From NCBI RefSeq assembly GCF_900141885.1, contig NZ_FQYY01000002.1:248001-312000 (forward strand): DNA of 64,000 bases, read 5' to 3'. The notes under the pieces were generated by a model. The model had not been told where the DNA came from and did no database searches. It saw only the letters and a program-made list of their open reading frames with translations. Source of the stretch: Mesonia phycicola. Its GTDB lineage: Bacteria > Bacteroidota > Bacteroidia > Flavobacteriales > Flavobacteriaceae. Position numbers and translations under genes: made by a program. Below are positions 8,829 to 18,922 of the stretch, piece by piece. Within the stretch, counting starts at the first letter, position 1; each line of letters begins with the position of its first letter.

Positions 8829-9173
8829 ATGATTAAAATATACCACAACCCTAGATGTTCTAAATCTAGAGAAGGTTTAAAGATGTTAGAAGAGTCTGGT
8901 AAAGATTTTCAAATTATTAAGTATTTAGATACACCATTATCTGCTTCAGAAATAAAAGAAATTCTTAACCTTTTAAATATTTCTGCGGAAGAATTAGTAC
9001 GTAAAAATGAAAAAATCTGGAAAGAAAACTATAAAGGTAAATCACTTTCTGAAGAAGAAATAATTACTGCTATGCAAGAAAACCCAAAGTTAATAGAAAG
9101 ACCAATTGTAGTTAATAATAAGAAAGCTGTAATTGGTAGACCGTCAGAAAATATTAAAAAAATAATACAATAA
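8829..9173 (+). CDS. ArsC-family (glutaredoxin-fold) reductase-like protein
   Basis: Small thioredoxin-fold protein of 114 residues. NPRCSKSREGLKML places the reactive cysteine at residue 10 as in glutathione/glutaredoxin-dependent arsenate reductase, and ERPIVVNNKKAVIGRP near the C-terminus is the conserved arsenate-site region. No other arsenic genes (arsB, acr3, arsR) are nearby, so arsenate may not be the true substrate; YffB-like roles are possible. It follows prfB by 15 bases and may share its transcript. A terminator follows. Confidence 0.82.
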   Translation: MIKIYHNPRCSKSREGLKMLEESGKDFQIIKYLDTPLSASEIKEILNLLNISAEELVRKNEKIWKENYKGKSLSEEEIITAMQENPKLIERPIVVNNKKAVIGRPSENIKKIIQ

Positions 9174-9195
9174 ACTTTCAATTAATTTGAAAACT

Positions 9196-9227
9196 AAAAG
9201 TCTCTTATAAAAAAGAGGCTTTTTTTG
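9196..9227 (+). terminator. Terminator after the ArsC-like gene
   Basis: AGTCTCTT and AAGAGGCT pair around an A-rich loop (with one G-T pair) and run into seven T. Confidence 0.7.
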
Positions 9228-9299
9228 TTAACTCAACTTTAACAAAATAAAATTAAACGATTCTATAATAATTAGGTCTTATAAGCAAAGAACAAACCA

Positions 9300-11795
9300 A
9301 TGACCCAAAAACTATTTTTAGTAAAAACACTTTTATTATTTGTTACACTAAGCTTAACTCAATTTAGTAACGCCCAAGAGAAAGTTAAAGTAACTGGTAC
9401 TGTTGTAGACAAAGATGCTGCAATACCGCTAGAATACGCTACTATTACATTTATAGACAAATCTGGAGATCGCCTACCACAAGGTGGTGTAACAGATTTT
9501 GATGGTAATTTTAATGTAGATGTTTATAAAGGTACGTATGATATTAAAATTGAATTTATTTCTTTTGAAACAAAAACATATAACAGCCAAACTTTAAATG
9601 GAAACTTAGATCTAGGTACAATCACTTTAGGTATAAATTCTGATAGCTTAGACGAAGTAGTTGTTACCGCAGAAACTACACAAGTTGAAGTACGTTTAGA
9701 TAAAAAAATATACAATATAGGTAAAGATCTAACCACTCGCGGTGGTACTGTAAATGATGCATTGCAAAACATACCTTCTGTATCTGTAGATGTAGAGGGA
9801 GCTATAAGTTTACGTGGTAATGAAAATGTACGTATACTTATTAATGGTAAACCGTCTGCAATGGCTGGCTTTGATGATACCACTATCTTTCAACAACTAC
9901 CTGCAGATGCTATTGAAAAGGTAGAAGTTATTACTAGTCCTTCAGCTAGATATGATGCAGAAGGTACTGCTGGGATATTAAATATTATTCTTAAAAAAGA
10001 AAAAACTTTAGGTCTTAATGGTTCTGTTAATGCAACCTTTGGTTATCCAATTAATAATTCTGTTTCTACCACATTAAACCTAAGAACAGATAAATTTAAT
10101 ATATTTAATAACACAGGGGTTTATTATAGAAAATCTCCTGGTAATGCTTATTTTGATAATAACTACTTCTCTGGCACTTACGATCGTATTATTGAAGACC
10201 GTGAGTATGATCGCTTAAGAAAAGGTATTAACACCAACTTAGGTATAGAATATTACTTAAATGATCAATCTTCTATTACTGGTACTTTTTTCGGAAAATG
10301 GGGTGATGATGAAGATGAAAGTGAATCTATTAGTGATCGTTATATAGACGATGCTTTAGATAGCTCTACCTACAGAAATCAATTAGAAGGAGAAAAAGAA
10401 GAAACCTACCAAGGGTCTGTAAATTACATTAATAATTTTAATGGAGAAGGACATAAATTAACTGCAGATTTGCAGTATTCTTACGATAATGAAGACAAGC
10501 CAAATAATATTGTAGAAAATAAAACTTTCCCTACTAATGAGTTGGTAGAAAGTCAACGCATATTTGAAAATCAACGTCAAAATGAATTTTTATTACAAGC
10601 AGATTATGTTTTACCTAAGGGAGATGCACAATTTGAAGCTGGTTTTAGAATAAATACACAATCTAGCAAAACAGATTACGTACTAGAAGATTTTGATTTA
10701 GATACACAAGAATATTATTTAGACGAGGGACAGTCTTATAATTTTGATTACGATGAGAATGTGTACGCTCTATATACTCAATACGGAAACAAACTAGGAG
10801 ATAGATTTTCATTTCTATTAGGGCTACGTTTAGAACAAACAGAATTAAAAGGAAATGCATATTCAGATTATTTAACGCAAGATGAATTAATAGAAGAAAT
10901 TGGTGTAGATTTTGATCCTAATTTTGATAAAAATTACCTAGGCCTCTTCCCTACCGTAAATTTAATTTACGAAATAGGAAATGATGAAAATATAACTTTA
11001 GGATACAATAGAAGAATAAACAGACCTAGAGGAAGATACATAAATCCTTTTCCTTCAAGATCAAGTACTACAAACATCTTTCAAGGAAATCCAAATTTAA
11101 ATCCTGCATTTGCTAATACTTTTGATTTGGGTTACCTAAAAAAATGGGATAAACTAACTTTTAATACTTCTGTGTACTACCAAAAAGAAACAGACGCTTT
11201 TGAAAGAATACAGCAAGACACAGGAAATACTAATGATGATGGTGTTGCTATTATTAGAAACCAACCTATTAATTTAGCTACAGATGAACGTATTGGTGGT
11301 GAGGTAGGATTAATTTACAATCCGACAAGAAAATTGAGATTAAACGGTAGTTTTAATATATTTAGATTTGAGACAGAAGGTTTTTATGAAGGCGTAGATT
11401 ACGGGACAGAAAGTACAAGTTGGTTTGGTAGGTTTAGCGCTAAATATACTTTACCAGCAGAAATAGACATACAAACTAATGGTATTTATAAAGGGCCTAC
11501 TCAAAACTCTCAAACAGAAAATGATGCTATTTTCTCTTTAGATCTTGCTTTAAGTAAAGAGGTTATCAAAGATAAATTAACTGCCACTTTTAATATTAGA
11601 GACGTATTTAATTCTAGAAAAAGAAACTCTTATACAGTAAGTGATAGTTTCACATCAGATAGTGAGTTTCAATGGAGAGAAAGACAATTTACTTTATCTC
11701 TTATCTACAGATTTAATCAGTCTAAAGAAGATAGAATGAAAGAAAAAGGAAGAAACAACGGTGCTGGTTTAAACGAAGAAGAAGGAGATTTCTAA
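9300..11795 (+). CDS. TonB-dependent outer-membrane receptor with carboxypeptidase-like N-domain
   Basis: Outer-membrane beta-barrel protein of 831 residues. A signal peptide ends near SNAQ (about residue 25). A carboxypeptidase-regulatory-like domain follows (VKVTGTVVDKDAAIPLEYATITF). A plug-like region (TTRGGTVNDALQNIPSVSVD, then EKVEVITSPSARYDAEGTAGILNIILKK) precedes a barrel with alternating aromatic strands, ending in LSLIYRFNQSKED. It belongs to the Bacteroidota outer-membrane beta-barrel family that resembles SusC but has no SusD partner. The substrate is unknown; such proteins import siderophores, peptides or other nutrients. It is flanked by terminators and stands alone. Confidence 0.85.
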   Translation: MTQKLFLVKTLLLFVTLSLTQFSNAQEKVKVTGTVVDKDAAIPLEYATITFIDKSGDRLPQGGVTDFDGNFNVDVYKGTYDIKIEFISFETKTYNSQTLNGNLDLGTITLGINSDSLDEVVVTAETTQVEVRLDKKIYNIGKDLTTRGGTVNDALQNIPSVSVDVEGAISLRGNENVRILINGKPSAMAGFDDTTIFQQLPADAIEKVEVITSPSARYDAEGTAGILNIILKKEKTLGLNGSVNATFGYPINNSVSTTLNLRTDKFNIFNNTGVYYRKSPGNAYFDNNYFSGTYDRIIEDREYDRLRKGINTNLGIEYYLNDQSSITGTFFGKWGDDEDESESISDRYIDDALDSSTYRNQLEGEKEETYQGSVNYINNFNGEGHKLTADLQYSYDNEDKPNNIVENKTFPTNELVESQRIFENQRQNEFLLQADYVLPKGDAQFEAGFRINTQSSKTDYVLEDFDLDTQEYYLDEGQSYNFDYDENVYALYTQYGNKLGDRFSFLLGLRLEQTELKGNAYSDYLTQDELIEEIGVDFDPNFDKNYLGLFPTVNLIYEIGNDENITLGYNRRINRPRGRYINPFPSRSSTTNIFQGNPNLNPAFANTFDLGYLKKWDKLTFNTSVYYQKETDAFERIQQDTGNTNDDGVAIIRNQPINLATDERIGGEVGLIYNPTRKLRLNGSFNIFRFETEGFYEGVDYGTESTSWFGRFSAKYTLPAEIDIQTNGIYKGPTQNSQTENDAIFSLDLALSKEVIKDKLTATFNIRDVFNSRKRNSYTVSDSFTSDSEFQWRERQFTLSLIYRFNQSKEDRMKEKGRNNGAGLNEEEGDF

Positions 11796-11814
11796 ACAAA
11801 ACTCAAAGAAAAAT

Positions 11815-11857
11815 AAAATGCGCTTTAAATTATTTTATTTAGAGCGCATTTTTTTTA
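11815..11857 (+). terminator. Terminator after the TonB receptor gene
   Basis: AATGCGCT and AGCGCATT form a stem with an AT-rich loop, followed by eight T. Confidence 0.8.
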
Positions 11858-11886
11858 CCCATACAACTACTTAAATTTTACCCCAC

Positions 11887-11921
11887 AAAAAAAAGGAAGC
11901 TAAAAATAGCTTCCTTTTTTT
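11887..11921. terminator. Bidirectional terminator between convergent genes
   Basis: GGAAGCTA and TAGCTTCC pair perfectly around four A, with an A-tract on one side and a T-tract on the other. It serves the small membrane-protein gene on the minus strand and may back up the receptor terminator. Confidence 0.85.
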
Positions 11922-11940
11922 ATATAAGTATATATCTTAA

Positions 11941-12123
11941 TTATGCGTTTAACTCTTCACGTTTTTTACGCTTAGCTTCTTTCTTTTCTTTAAGCATTTC
12001 CATAATAGAACCACCAATCCAATAAGGTACTATAAAACTTACTAAAAATATCATTAACCAAAAACCAATAGTTGCGATGGTTAAAAATGCTAAAAAGCCA
12101 AGGTATTGATCAAACTCAAACAT
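11941..12123 (-). CDS. Small membrane protein of unknown function
   Basis: Protein of 60 residues with two hydrophobic stretches (FLAFLTIATIGFWLMIFLVSFIVPYWIG) followed by a strongly basic tail (KEKKEAKRKKREE). The tail should face the cytoplasm under the positive-inside rule. It is not nested in another gene and has its own terminator downstream, which supports it being real. I do not recognise a family. Confidence 0.6.
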   Translation of the reverse strand: MFEFDQYLGFLAFLTIATIGFWLMIFLVSFIVPYWIGGSIMEMLKEKKEAKRKKREELNA

Positions 12124-12294
12124 AATTTATAAATTTCAAGAATTTGCTTCAAAAATAATTATTCTATATGAAATATCACAACTAAACTTAAAAAAATATC
12201 AACAGATTATTAATTATTTTTTATCCTTCTATTTCTATTTGTAAAAAATATGCATTTCGTGGTTTAACTAAGCTTATAAAAAAAACTAAATCCT

Positions 12295-12302
12295 TAAATT
12301 TG
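12295..12302 (+). promoter_or_regulatory. Bacteroidota -7 box upstream of fumC
   Basis: TAAATTTG fits TAnnTTTG and lies 25 bases before the fumC start. A clear -33 element was not found. Confidence 0.5.
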
Positions 12303-12327
12303 TTATACTTAAAATTAATCAACTATT

Positions 12328-13725
12328 ATGGAATATAGAATAGAGAAAGACACCATGGGTGAGGTAAAAGTACCTGCCGATAAATTATGGGGTGCTCAAA
12401 CAGAAAGATCTAGAAATAACTTTAAAATAGGGCCAGCAGCTTCTATGCCTTTAGAGATTATTTATGGGTTTGCTTACTTAAAAAAAGCTGCGGCATACAC
12501 AAACGCTGCTTTAGGTGTTTTACCTAACGAAAAAAGAGATTTTATTGCTCAAGTTTGTGAAGAAATTTTAGAAGGTAAACACGATGATCAATTTCCTTTG
12601 GTTATTTGGCAAACAGGTTCTGGTACACAAAGTAACATGAACGTAAACGAAGTTGTAGCCAATCGTGCACACCAATTAGCAGGAAAAACAATTGGTGAGG
12701 GAGAAAAAACACTTCAACCTAATGATGATGTAAATAAATCTCAATCTTCTAATGATACTTTTCCTACAGGTATGCACATTGCTGCTTATAAAAAAGTAGT
12801 AGAAGTAACCATCCCTGGTGTAAAAAAATTACGTGACACATTATATAAAAAATCACAAGATTTTAAAGAAGTAGTAAAAATTGGACGTACGCATTTTATG
12901 GATGCTACTCCCCTAACTCTTGGTCAAGAATTTGGAGGTTACGTTTCTCAATTAGATCACGGATTAAAAGCTCTAGAAAACACACTTCCGCATTTAGCTG
13001 AATTAGCTTTAGGTGGTACTGCAGTAGGTACAGGGTTAAATACTCCTGCTGGTTATGCTGAAAAAGTAGCTGAATTTATTGCTGAATTTACAGGATTACC
13101 TTTTACTTCTGCCGAAAATAAATTTGAAGCTCTTGCTGCTCACGATGCTTTAGTAGAAACACACGGAGCTTTAAAACAACTTGCTGTTTCTTTAAATAAA
13201 ATAGGAAACGATATTAGAATGTTAGCTTCTGGGCCAAGAAGTGGAATTGGAGAAATTATTATACCAGCCAATGAGCCAGGTTCTTCTATTATGCCAGGTA
13301 AAGTAAACCCTACACAATGTGAAGCTTTAACTATGGTTTGCGCGCAAGTTGTAGGTAACGATGTTGCTGCAACTGTTGGCGGTTTACAAGGCCAGTTTGA
13401 GCTAAATGTATTTAAACCAGTTATGGCTGCTAACTTATTACAGAGTGCACAGTTAATTGGTGACGCTTGTCTTTCTTTTGAAGAGCATTGTGCTGCAGGT
13501 ATAGAGCCTAACCAAGAGCGTATAGATGAGTTATTAAAAAATAGTTTAATGTTAGTAACTGCTTTAAATACCAAAATTGGATACTATAAAGCTGCTGAAA
13601 TTGCAAATACTGCTCATAAAAACGGAACAACTTTAAAAGAAGAAGCTGTAAATTTAGGCTACACTACTGCTGAAGAGTTTGATGCTTGGGTAAAACCTGA
13701 AGATATGGTTGGTGAGTTAAAATAA
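12328..13725 (+). CDS. fumC: Class II fumarate hydratase
   Basis: Iron-independent fumarase of 465 residues that interconverts fumarate and malate in the TCA cycle. Visible landmarks: [19 protein letters not shown] at the N-terminus, [13 protein letters not shown], the SSNDTFPT segment, and the superfamily signature [11 protein letters not shown] near residues 318-328. [14 protein letters not shown] carries the active-site histidine. Length is normal and nothing is missing. It stands alone between a promoter and a strong terminator. Confidence 0.97.
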   Translation: MEYRIEKDTMGEVKVPADKLWGAQTERSRNNFKIGPAASMPLEIIYGFAYLKKAAAYTNAALGVLPNEKRDFIAQVCEEILEGKHDDQFPLVIWQTGSGTQSNMNVNEVVANRAHQLAGKTIGEGEKTLQPNDDVNKSQSSNDTFPTGMHIAAYKKVVEVTIPGVKKLRDTLYKKSQDFKEVVKIGRTHFMDATPLTLGQEFGGYVSQLDHGLKALENTLPHLAELALGGTAVGTGLNTPAGYAEKVAEFIAEFTGLPFTSAENKFEALAAHDALVETHGALKQLAVSLNKIGNDIRMLASGPRSGIGEIIIPANEPGSSIMPGKVNPTQCEALTMVCAQVVGNDVAATVGGLQGQFELNVFKPVMAANLLQSAQLIGDACLSFEEHCAAGIEPNQERIDELLKNSLMLVTALNTKIGYYKAAEIANTAHKNGTTLKEEAVNLGYTTAEEFDAWVKPEDMVGELK

Positions 13726-13747
13726 TCACTTTCCACAATATTTTATA

Positions 13748-13783
13748 AAAAAATCCCAGAGAATTATCTCTGGGATTTTTTAT
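13748..13783 (+). terminator. Terminator after fumC
   Basis: AAATCCCAGAGA and TCTCTGGGATTT form a twelve-base stem around ATTA, followed by T-rich sequence; the flanking A-tract makes it able to work in both directions. Confidence 0.88.
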
Positions 13784-13809
13784 TTTATTTAGTTAAAGAA
13801 AATAGTTTT

Positions 13810-14205
13810 TTACTCTTCAGAAGATTCTATTTTCATTAATATATGTTGTTGGTTATCTTTAAAAGGTTCTGCTTTAAAATTAAGGTGCATAATTTTATTA
13901 TCTACTATTTTAAAATATAAAGGCATAGCACCAACTTGTTCTATACTAAAAACTCCTTTTTCTTCTTCCCATTCAAATTTCCCACTCATTCTCTTTATTT
14001 CATCCCCTTCTGCAGCACTATAAGTTTCATACAAAGTGTAAAATTGATCTTCTTTTAAAGTAAGTTTAGCCTTTATAGCATCACAATCTTCACAAGGTAA
14101 AACCCCTTCATAAACACCTATATAATCTATAGATGAGTTAGAATTACAAGCAATAAAACTAATAACACCTATTACTAAAAGTAAAAAAGATTTAAAATTC
14201 ATCAT
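13810..14205 (-). CDS. NlpE-like lipoprotein
   Basis: Lipoprotein of 131 residues. The signal peptide ends in the lipobox SFIAC, with the lipidated cysteine near residue 20. The mature protein begins YIGVYEGVLPCEDCDAIKAKLTL, the CxxC pattern of the NlpE N-terminal domain known from envelope copper and stress sensing. It ends four bases before the CcsBA gene begins its coding (downstream of it on the minus strand), so the two are probably cotranscribed. A link to periplasmic metal or heme handling is inference. Confidence 0.8.
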   Translation of the reverse strand: MMNFKSFLLLVIGVISFIACNSNSSIDYIGVYEGVLPCEDCDAIKAKLTLKEDQFYTLYETYSAAEGDEIKRMSGKFEWEEEKGVFSIEQVGAMPLYFKIVDNKIMHLNFKAEPFKDNQQHILMKIESSEE

Positions 14206-14208
14206 ATT

Positions 14209-17200
14209 TTATTTTTTATAAAATAGTACATACTTTCTTCTAGCAAAAAAGCCTAATAACAACCAAATTACAAAAGCAGCTATTATAAATTGGTAACTTA
14301 TAATTTGATCTCCACTAGCGTATGAATGTAAACCTGTTAAATAGAAATTTACACCAAAATAAGTCATCATAATAGAAGAAAAAGCAAAAACTGCTGCCCA
14401 GTTAAAAGCAAATCTCCCTCTCATACCTGGCACTAAACGCATATGTATTACAAATGCGTATACCATAATACTAATTAACGCCCAAGTTTCTTTAGGGTCC
14501 CAACCCCAATATCTTCCCCAACTTTCATTAGCCCATTGACCTCCTAAAAAGTTTCCTATAGTTAGCATTACTAAGCCTACTGTTAATGCAAGTTCTGTAA
14601 TAATGGTTAACTCTTGTATATTAATAGCCATTTTCTTTTTATTCTTTTGATTAGTTAAAATCATTAGAATTAAAGAAACTAAACCTAAAATCATTCCTAA
14701 AGTAAACGGACCGTAACTTGCTACAATTACCGCTACGTGAATCATTAACCAATAAGAATCTAATACAGGTACTAGGTTGGCAATAGACGGATCCATCCAG
14801 TTTAAGTGAGCTACCATTAAAATCATAGAAGCTACAAATGTAGTAGAAGAAAAAGTTAAATCACTTTTTCTACCAAATGCTAAACCAAAAAACATAGTAG
14901 CCCAAGCCACGTAAATCATACTTTCGTAAGCATCACTCCAAGGCGCGTGTCCAGAAATATACCAACGGGCAATTAACCCTGCGGTATGCAATGCAAACAA
15001 AATAATTATTGCCACTTTGCTAATGTTTACTCCTATTTTAAGTCCTTTTTTATCAAAAAATATTCTAAAAATTACCAAAATAAACATCACAGAGCCTGCA
15101 AGCATATATTGCCAAAATAGACCTCTAAAAACATCGTATTTATTATACATGATTTCTAAATCTATTTTTTTATCAGATGGCATCACTTCTGCTCCGTATT
15201 TTTTCTGAAAACCTTTTAAGCTTTCTAAAACTTCGTCTGCTTTATTATAACCTCCTGTACTTTTTGCATTTTGTATAGTTTGCATGTATAAAGGAAGTAC
15301 TTGCGTAACGTATAAAGAGTCTACACCTGTAAATTTACCTTCGGTTTTAATTACTTCAGGGTAAGAAAGCCATTTGTTGTTTTCGGCATTAGGAACCGGA
15401 AATATTTTTAAAACCTTTCCTTCTAAAGCGCTGTAAAGTAAATTCACTTTTTCATCTGCAGAAATAAAATCTTTTTGAAATTGATTTTTTACTTCTTCTT
15501 TGTAAGCCGACTCTAAGTAAGATGAAAGTTTGTACGCTCCTTTTTCATCAAAAAAATTAGCTAACGGAATATGTTTTAATCCTTTCTCTACTCCTAATAT
15601 ATTATGTAAACTATCGTTTTTAGCTTTTACATAAATTATAGGTACATTATACCAAAGTGAAGGGTTTTCAAACATAGAAAACAATACCTGATCACTTGTT
15701 AACCCCTCGTAAGTATCAGACTTGCTTAATTTTCTAACTAATTCTGAAGAATACGTGTTGGCAGGTTTCATTCTACCACCTGCATCTTGAATAATTAGTT
15801 TTCCAAATTTTGCAGCGTGTTCTTCAGAAATTTTATTTTTTATAATTATTTTATCTACTTCTTCTTTAGATAAACTAATTGGTGCTTGAGCTTCGTGTTG
15901 GTGCTCTTCTGTTTCTACTGCATGATCGTGTTGGTGGTCATGCTCTTCTGTAATATGCTCGGGAGCTTGCTCTTCGTTAATCGTACCTGAAGTAACGTCT
16001 TGCTGAGCAAAACTACCAAAACTAACTAGTAATAATAATATGCTTAGTTGTTTGGCTTTTTTAGCTTTTAGCTTATCTAGTTTTATGGTAAGCTCTCCAA
16101 AACGAGAATTTTTATCAAACAAAATCCACATTAAACCTATGTATAGTAAAAAATAGCCAATGTAAGTTACCCAAGTTCCCCACCAATCGTGATTTACAGA
16201 AAGTACGGTTCCTTTTTCATCTGCATCAAAAGAAGACTGAAAAAAACGATACCCTTTATGGTCTAAAACGTGATTCATGTAAATATCAAAAGGTTTAGAC
16301 TCACCCTCATCTACCAATTCTACTTTACTTTTAAATGCAGAATAACTAGGTGTTGGGTTTTCTTCTGTACCTGGATATTTTTCAGCAATAAAATCGTTTA
16401 ATTTTAAAGCAAAAGGCAATTCGTGTTCTTTACTTCCGTAACGGGCATAAATCTCTAAACCACCAACTTCTACTTCTTTAAAATCATTAATAATTCCTTC
16501 AGCTCCCAATAGTTTTAATTGTTGTGTTTCTCCTGCAGTAGTAACGTTAAGCACTACTCCATCTGCTTGACCTTTTTGTTTAGGGTCTGAAGCTACCATA
16601 TCATAACGTCCTTTAATTACAGGATCTGGAATTACAAATTGCATTCCTGCCATATTGTAAAGAGATCTTAACACTAAAGGTTGTACTGTATCTGCAACAA
16701 CGCTACCTTGTTTTTGGTCTGCCATTCTCATATAGTTACCTTCAAAAGGAGATGAAATTTTATATTCTCCATTTTCTATCATAAAATTTATAGCACCTTC
16801 TGTTGGTTTATTTAACGCAAAAAGAATATTATGTATGTTGGCTACTTCATTTTCTTTTAAGTAGTGATCGTGACGTTGCCCGCCACCAGCTTCTACAATT
16901 TTTAAATAATTTTCTCCGTTTTCATCTTCTACTAATCCTTCTTCAGCTCCGTTAATAAATTCTGTAACTTCAAAAGTGATTTTTTGGCCTTTAAAATCTG
17001 TGGTTACAGTTTTAAGGTTATTTATACCAGGTGCAAGATTTAAAGGTAGCTCTACAGATCTTCTAAGTGGTTCTCCATTAAACTCACCATCTATCATTGC
17101 TGTTAAATAAGTTTCTTGAGATAACATTACGTTAGAAACTTCACCTTCTCGTATTGGCATAACCCCCTCATAACCAATATACCTGGTAATAGCTGCACCT

Positions 17201-17475
17201 ATAATAATTAAAAAGAAAGAAAGGTGTAATAATAAAGTACTTGCTTTTTCTTTACTCCAAAGTCTATATCTTTTAATATTTCCTAAAAAATTAACCGCAA
17301 AAAGTAGCATAATTGCCTCAAACCACCAGGCATTGTAAATCCACTCTCTAGCGGTTGCTGTGGTGTAAGAATTTTCTACAAAAGTCCCAATAGCCATTGC
17401 AAGTGCAAAAACAATAAATAATACGGCCATTAATCGTGTTGAGAACAGAATATTCGCGATCTTTTTTTGAATCAT
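14209..17475 (-). CDS. ccsA: Cytochrome c biogenesis fusion protein CcsBA (ResB-CcsA)
   Basis: Membrane protein of 1088 residues that carries heme across the inner membrane and attaches it to apocytochromes c (System II). The N-terminal ResB/CcsB part has membrane spans in the first 110 residues, a large periplasmic domain and another span near HDWWGTWVTYIGYF. The C-terminal CcsA part has several spans, the WWD motif region WGRYWGWDPKETW, and histidines in HTAGL, WLMIHVA and TGLHSYASG that serve as heme ligands in the family. Between the halves lie a signal-peptide-like segment (QLSILLLLVSFGSFAQQ) and a histidine-rich linker (EEHDHQHDH, EEHQHEAQ). A natural fusion of this kind is known in Bacteroidota. 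Confidence 0.93.
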   Translation of the reverse strand: MIQKKIANILFSTRLMAVLFIVFALAMAIGTFVENSYTTATAREWIYNAWWFEAIMLLFAVNFLGNIKRYRLWSKEKASTLLLHLSFFLIIIGAAITRYIGYEGVMPIREGEVSNVMLSQETYLTAMIDGEFNGEPLRRSVELPLNLAPGINNLKTVTTDFKGQKITFEVTEFINGAEEGLVEDENGENYLKIVEAGGGQRHDHYLKENEVANIHNILFALNKPTEGAINFMIENGEYKISSPFEGNYMRMADQKQGSVVADTVQPLVLRSLYNMAGMQFVIPDPVIKGRYDMVASDPKQKGQADGVVLNVTTAGETQQLKLLGAEGIINDFKEVEVGGLEIYARYGSKEHELPFALKLNDFIAEKYPGTEENPTPSYSAFKSKVELVDEGESKPFDIYMNHVLDHKGYRFFQSSFDADEKGTVLSVNHDWWGTWVTYIGYFLLYIGLMWILFDKNSRFGELTIKLDKLKAKKAKQLSILLLLVSFGSFAQQDVTSGTINEEQAPEHITEEHDHQHDHAVETEEHQHEAQAPISLSKEEVDKIIIKNKISEEHAAKFGKLIIQDAGGRMKPANTYSSELVRKLSKSDTYEGLTSDQVLFSMFENPSLWYNVPIIYVKAKNDSLHNILGVEKGLKHIPLANFFDEKGAYKLSSYLESAYKEEVKNQFQKDFISADEKVNLLYSALEGKVLKIFPVPNAENNKWLSYPEVIKTEGKFTGVDSLYVTQVLPLYMQTIQNAKSTGGYNKADEVLESLKGFQKKYGAEVMPSDKKIDLEIMYNKYDVFRGLFWQYMLAGSVMFILVIFRIFFDKKGLKIGVNISKVAIIILFALHTAGLIARWYISGHAPWSDAYESMIYVAWATMFFGLAFGRKSDLTFSSTTFVASMILMVAHLNWMDPSIANLVPVLDSYWLMIHVAVIVASYGPFTLGMILGLVSLILMILTNQKNKKKMAINIQELTIITELALTVGLVMLTIGNFLGGQWANESWGRYWGWDPKETWALISIMVYAFVIHMRLVPGMRGRFAFNWAAVFAFSSIMMTYFGVNFYLTGLHSYASGDQIISYQFIIAAFVIWLLLGFFARRKYVLFYKK

Positions 17476-17599
17476 GAGAAGTACTTTAAAAACGCTGCAA
17501 ATTTACCCATTTCTAACGGATTTATCTGCAATTATGCTATTAAAATACCTCTAAGAATGTTAATTTTAAAAGGCCGACTCTTTTTAATATTTTAGCCAA

Positions 17600-18349
17600 A
17601 TGATAAATATGGTACTTATTGGCACAGGAAATGTTGCCACGCATTTATTTCATGCTTTTTTAACTACTGAAAACGTGAAAGTTATTCAGGTTTATAATCA
17701 CCTAGAAGAATCTTTATTACCCTTTAAAAAACATACTGCTACCACAACTTCTTTATCGCAAATAAAAGATGCTGATGTGTATGTTATTTGTGTAAAAGAT
17801 GATTTTGTTGCAGAAACTGCCAAGAAAATTAGTTTTAAAAAAGGAATAATAGCACATACTTCTGGTAGCGTAGAGCTGCTAAAAAGTAGTGCTCATAGTG
17901 CGGTTTTTTACCCATTACAAACTTTTTCTAAAAATGTAGAAGTAGATTTTAAAGAAATTCCGTTTTGTTTAGAAACTTCTAATAAAGGTGATAATGAGTT
18001 ACTAGAAGGTTTAGCTAAAAGCATTTCTAACAAAGTATATTTTATTTCTTCAGCTCAACGAAAAAAATTACATCTAGCAGCTGTATTTGCGTGTAATTTT
18101 GTGAATTATATGTATTCTATTTCTGAAGATATTTGTAAAGAAAATCAAGTACCTTTTGATGTTTTAAGTGCTTTAATAAAAGAAACTGCAAAAAAAGCAA
18201 CTCTCAATTCACCAAAAGATGTACAAACTGGTCCTGCTGTAAGAAAAGACCAAAAAACCATTCAGCATCATTTAGATCAAATTAATAATGCGGATTATAA
18301 GGAAATTTATAAATTGCTCACCCAATCAATAATTAACCAACATGAATAG
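17600..18349 (+). CDS. Rossmann-fold DUF2520 oxidoreductase-like protein
   Basis: Protein of 249 residues opening with a dinucleotide-binding motif (VLIGTGNVATHLFHAF, GxGxxA) and a C-terminal all-helical domain matching DUF2520. It resembles 6-phosphogluconate dehydrogenase-type or ProC-like NADP enzymes, and HTSGSVELL and VFYPLQTFSK are typical of the family. The substrate is not established. It begins a plus-strand run and overlaps the KdsC-like gene by eight bases. Confidence 0.85.
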   Translation: MINMVLIGTGNVATHLFHAFLTTENVKVIQVYNHLEESLLPFKKHTATTTSLSQIKDADVYVICVKDDFVAETAKKISFKKGIIAHTSGSVELLKSSAHSAVFYPLQTFSKNVEVDFKEIPFCLETSNKGDNELLEGLAKSISNKVYFISSAQRKKLHLAAVFACNFVNYMYSISEDICKENQVPFDVLSALIKETAKKATLNSPKDVQTGPAVRKDQKTIQHHLDQINNADYKEIYKLLTQSIINQHE

Positions 18350-18866
18350 AAATTATAAAGAGATTTTAAACGATATAACCACTTTTGTTTTTGATGTAGA
18401 TGGTGTTTTAACCAACGGAACAGTATTGGTTTCTTCTGAAGGAGAACTACTAAGATCTATGAATATTAAAGATGGTTATGCTTTAAAAAAAGCCGTAAAA
18501 ACTGGCTATCATGTTTGTATAATTTCTGGTGGAAAAAACGAAGGTGTTAGAAAACGTTTAAGCGGATTAGGTATTAATAATATTTTTTTAGGAGTAGAAG
18601 ACAAAGTGGAATGCCTAAATACATTTTTTAACAACCATCAAATAAAAGCAGAAAATGTAGCTTATATGGGAGACGATATCCCTGATATTTTCCCTATGAA
18701 ATTAATAGGTTTACCTACTTGCCCACAAGATGCCGTGCCAGAGATTAAAGCTATTTCTAAATATATTTCTCATAAAAATGGTGGTGAAGGTGCTGGTCGT
18801 GATTTAATAGAGCAAGTAATGAAGGTGCAAGGCAAGTGGATAAATGAAGTAATGAGCAACGAATAA
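18342..18866 (+). CDS. HAD phosphatase of the KdsC family
   Basis: HAD-superfamily hydrolase of 174 residues. Motif I is FDVDGVLTNG, motif II is the serine in CIISGGKN, and motif III/IV is MGDDIPD. The lack of a cap domain and the GGEGAGRDLIEQ ending match 3-deoxy-D-manno-octulosonate 8-phosphate phosphatase, which makes KDO for lipopolysaccharide. No kdsA or kdsB is in this window, so KDO-8-P as substrate rests on family resemblance. Its start overlaps the DUF2520 gene, indicating coupled translation. Confidence 0.85.
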   Translation: MNRNYKEILNDITTFVFDVDGVLTNGTVLVSSEGELLRSMNIKDGYALKKAVKTGYHVCIISGGKNEGVRKRLSGLGINNIFLGVEDKVECLNTFFNNHQIKAENVAYMGDDIPDIFPMKLIGLPTCPQDAVPEIKAISKYISHKNGGEGAGRDLIEQVMKVQGKWINEVMSNE

Positions 18867-18922
18867 AAATTAAAATAAACTTATCTAAAACAAAATTCAC
18901 TAACACTAAGCATAATTAAATT

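Noticed and set aside
8829-9173. Arsenic resistance island
   Set aside because: The ArsC-like gene is alone; no arsR, arsB or acr3 is nearby, and its neighbours are housekeeping genes.
13140-13574. Antisense reading frame of 144 codons within fumC
   Set aside because: It lies wholly opposite a strongly conserved gene and has no independent family resemblance; its length is an effect of codon bias on the other strand.
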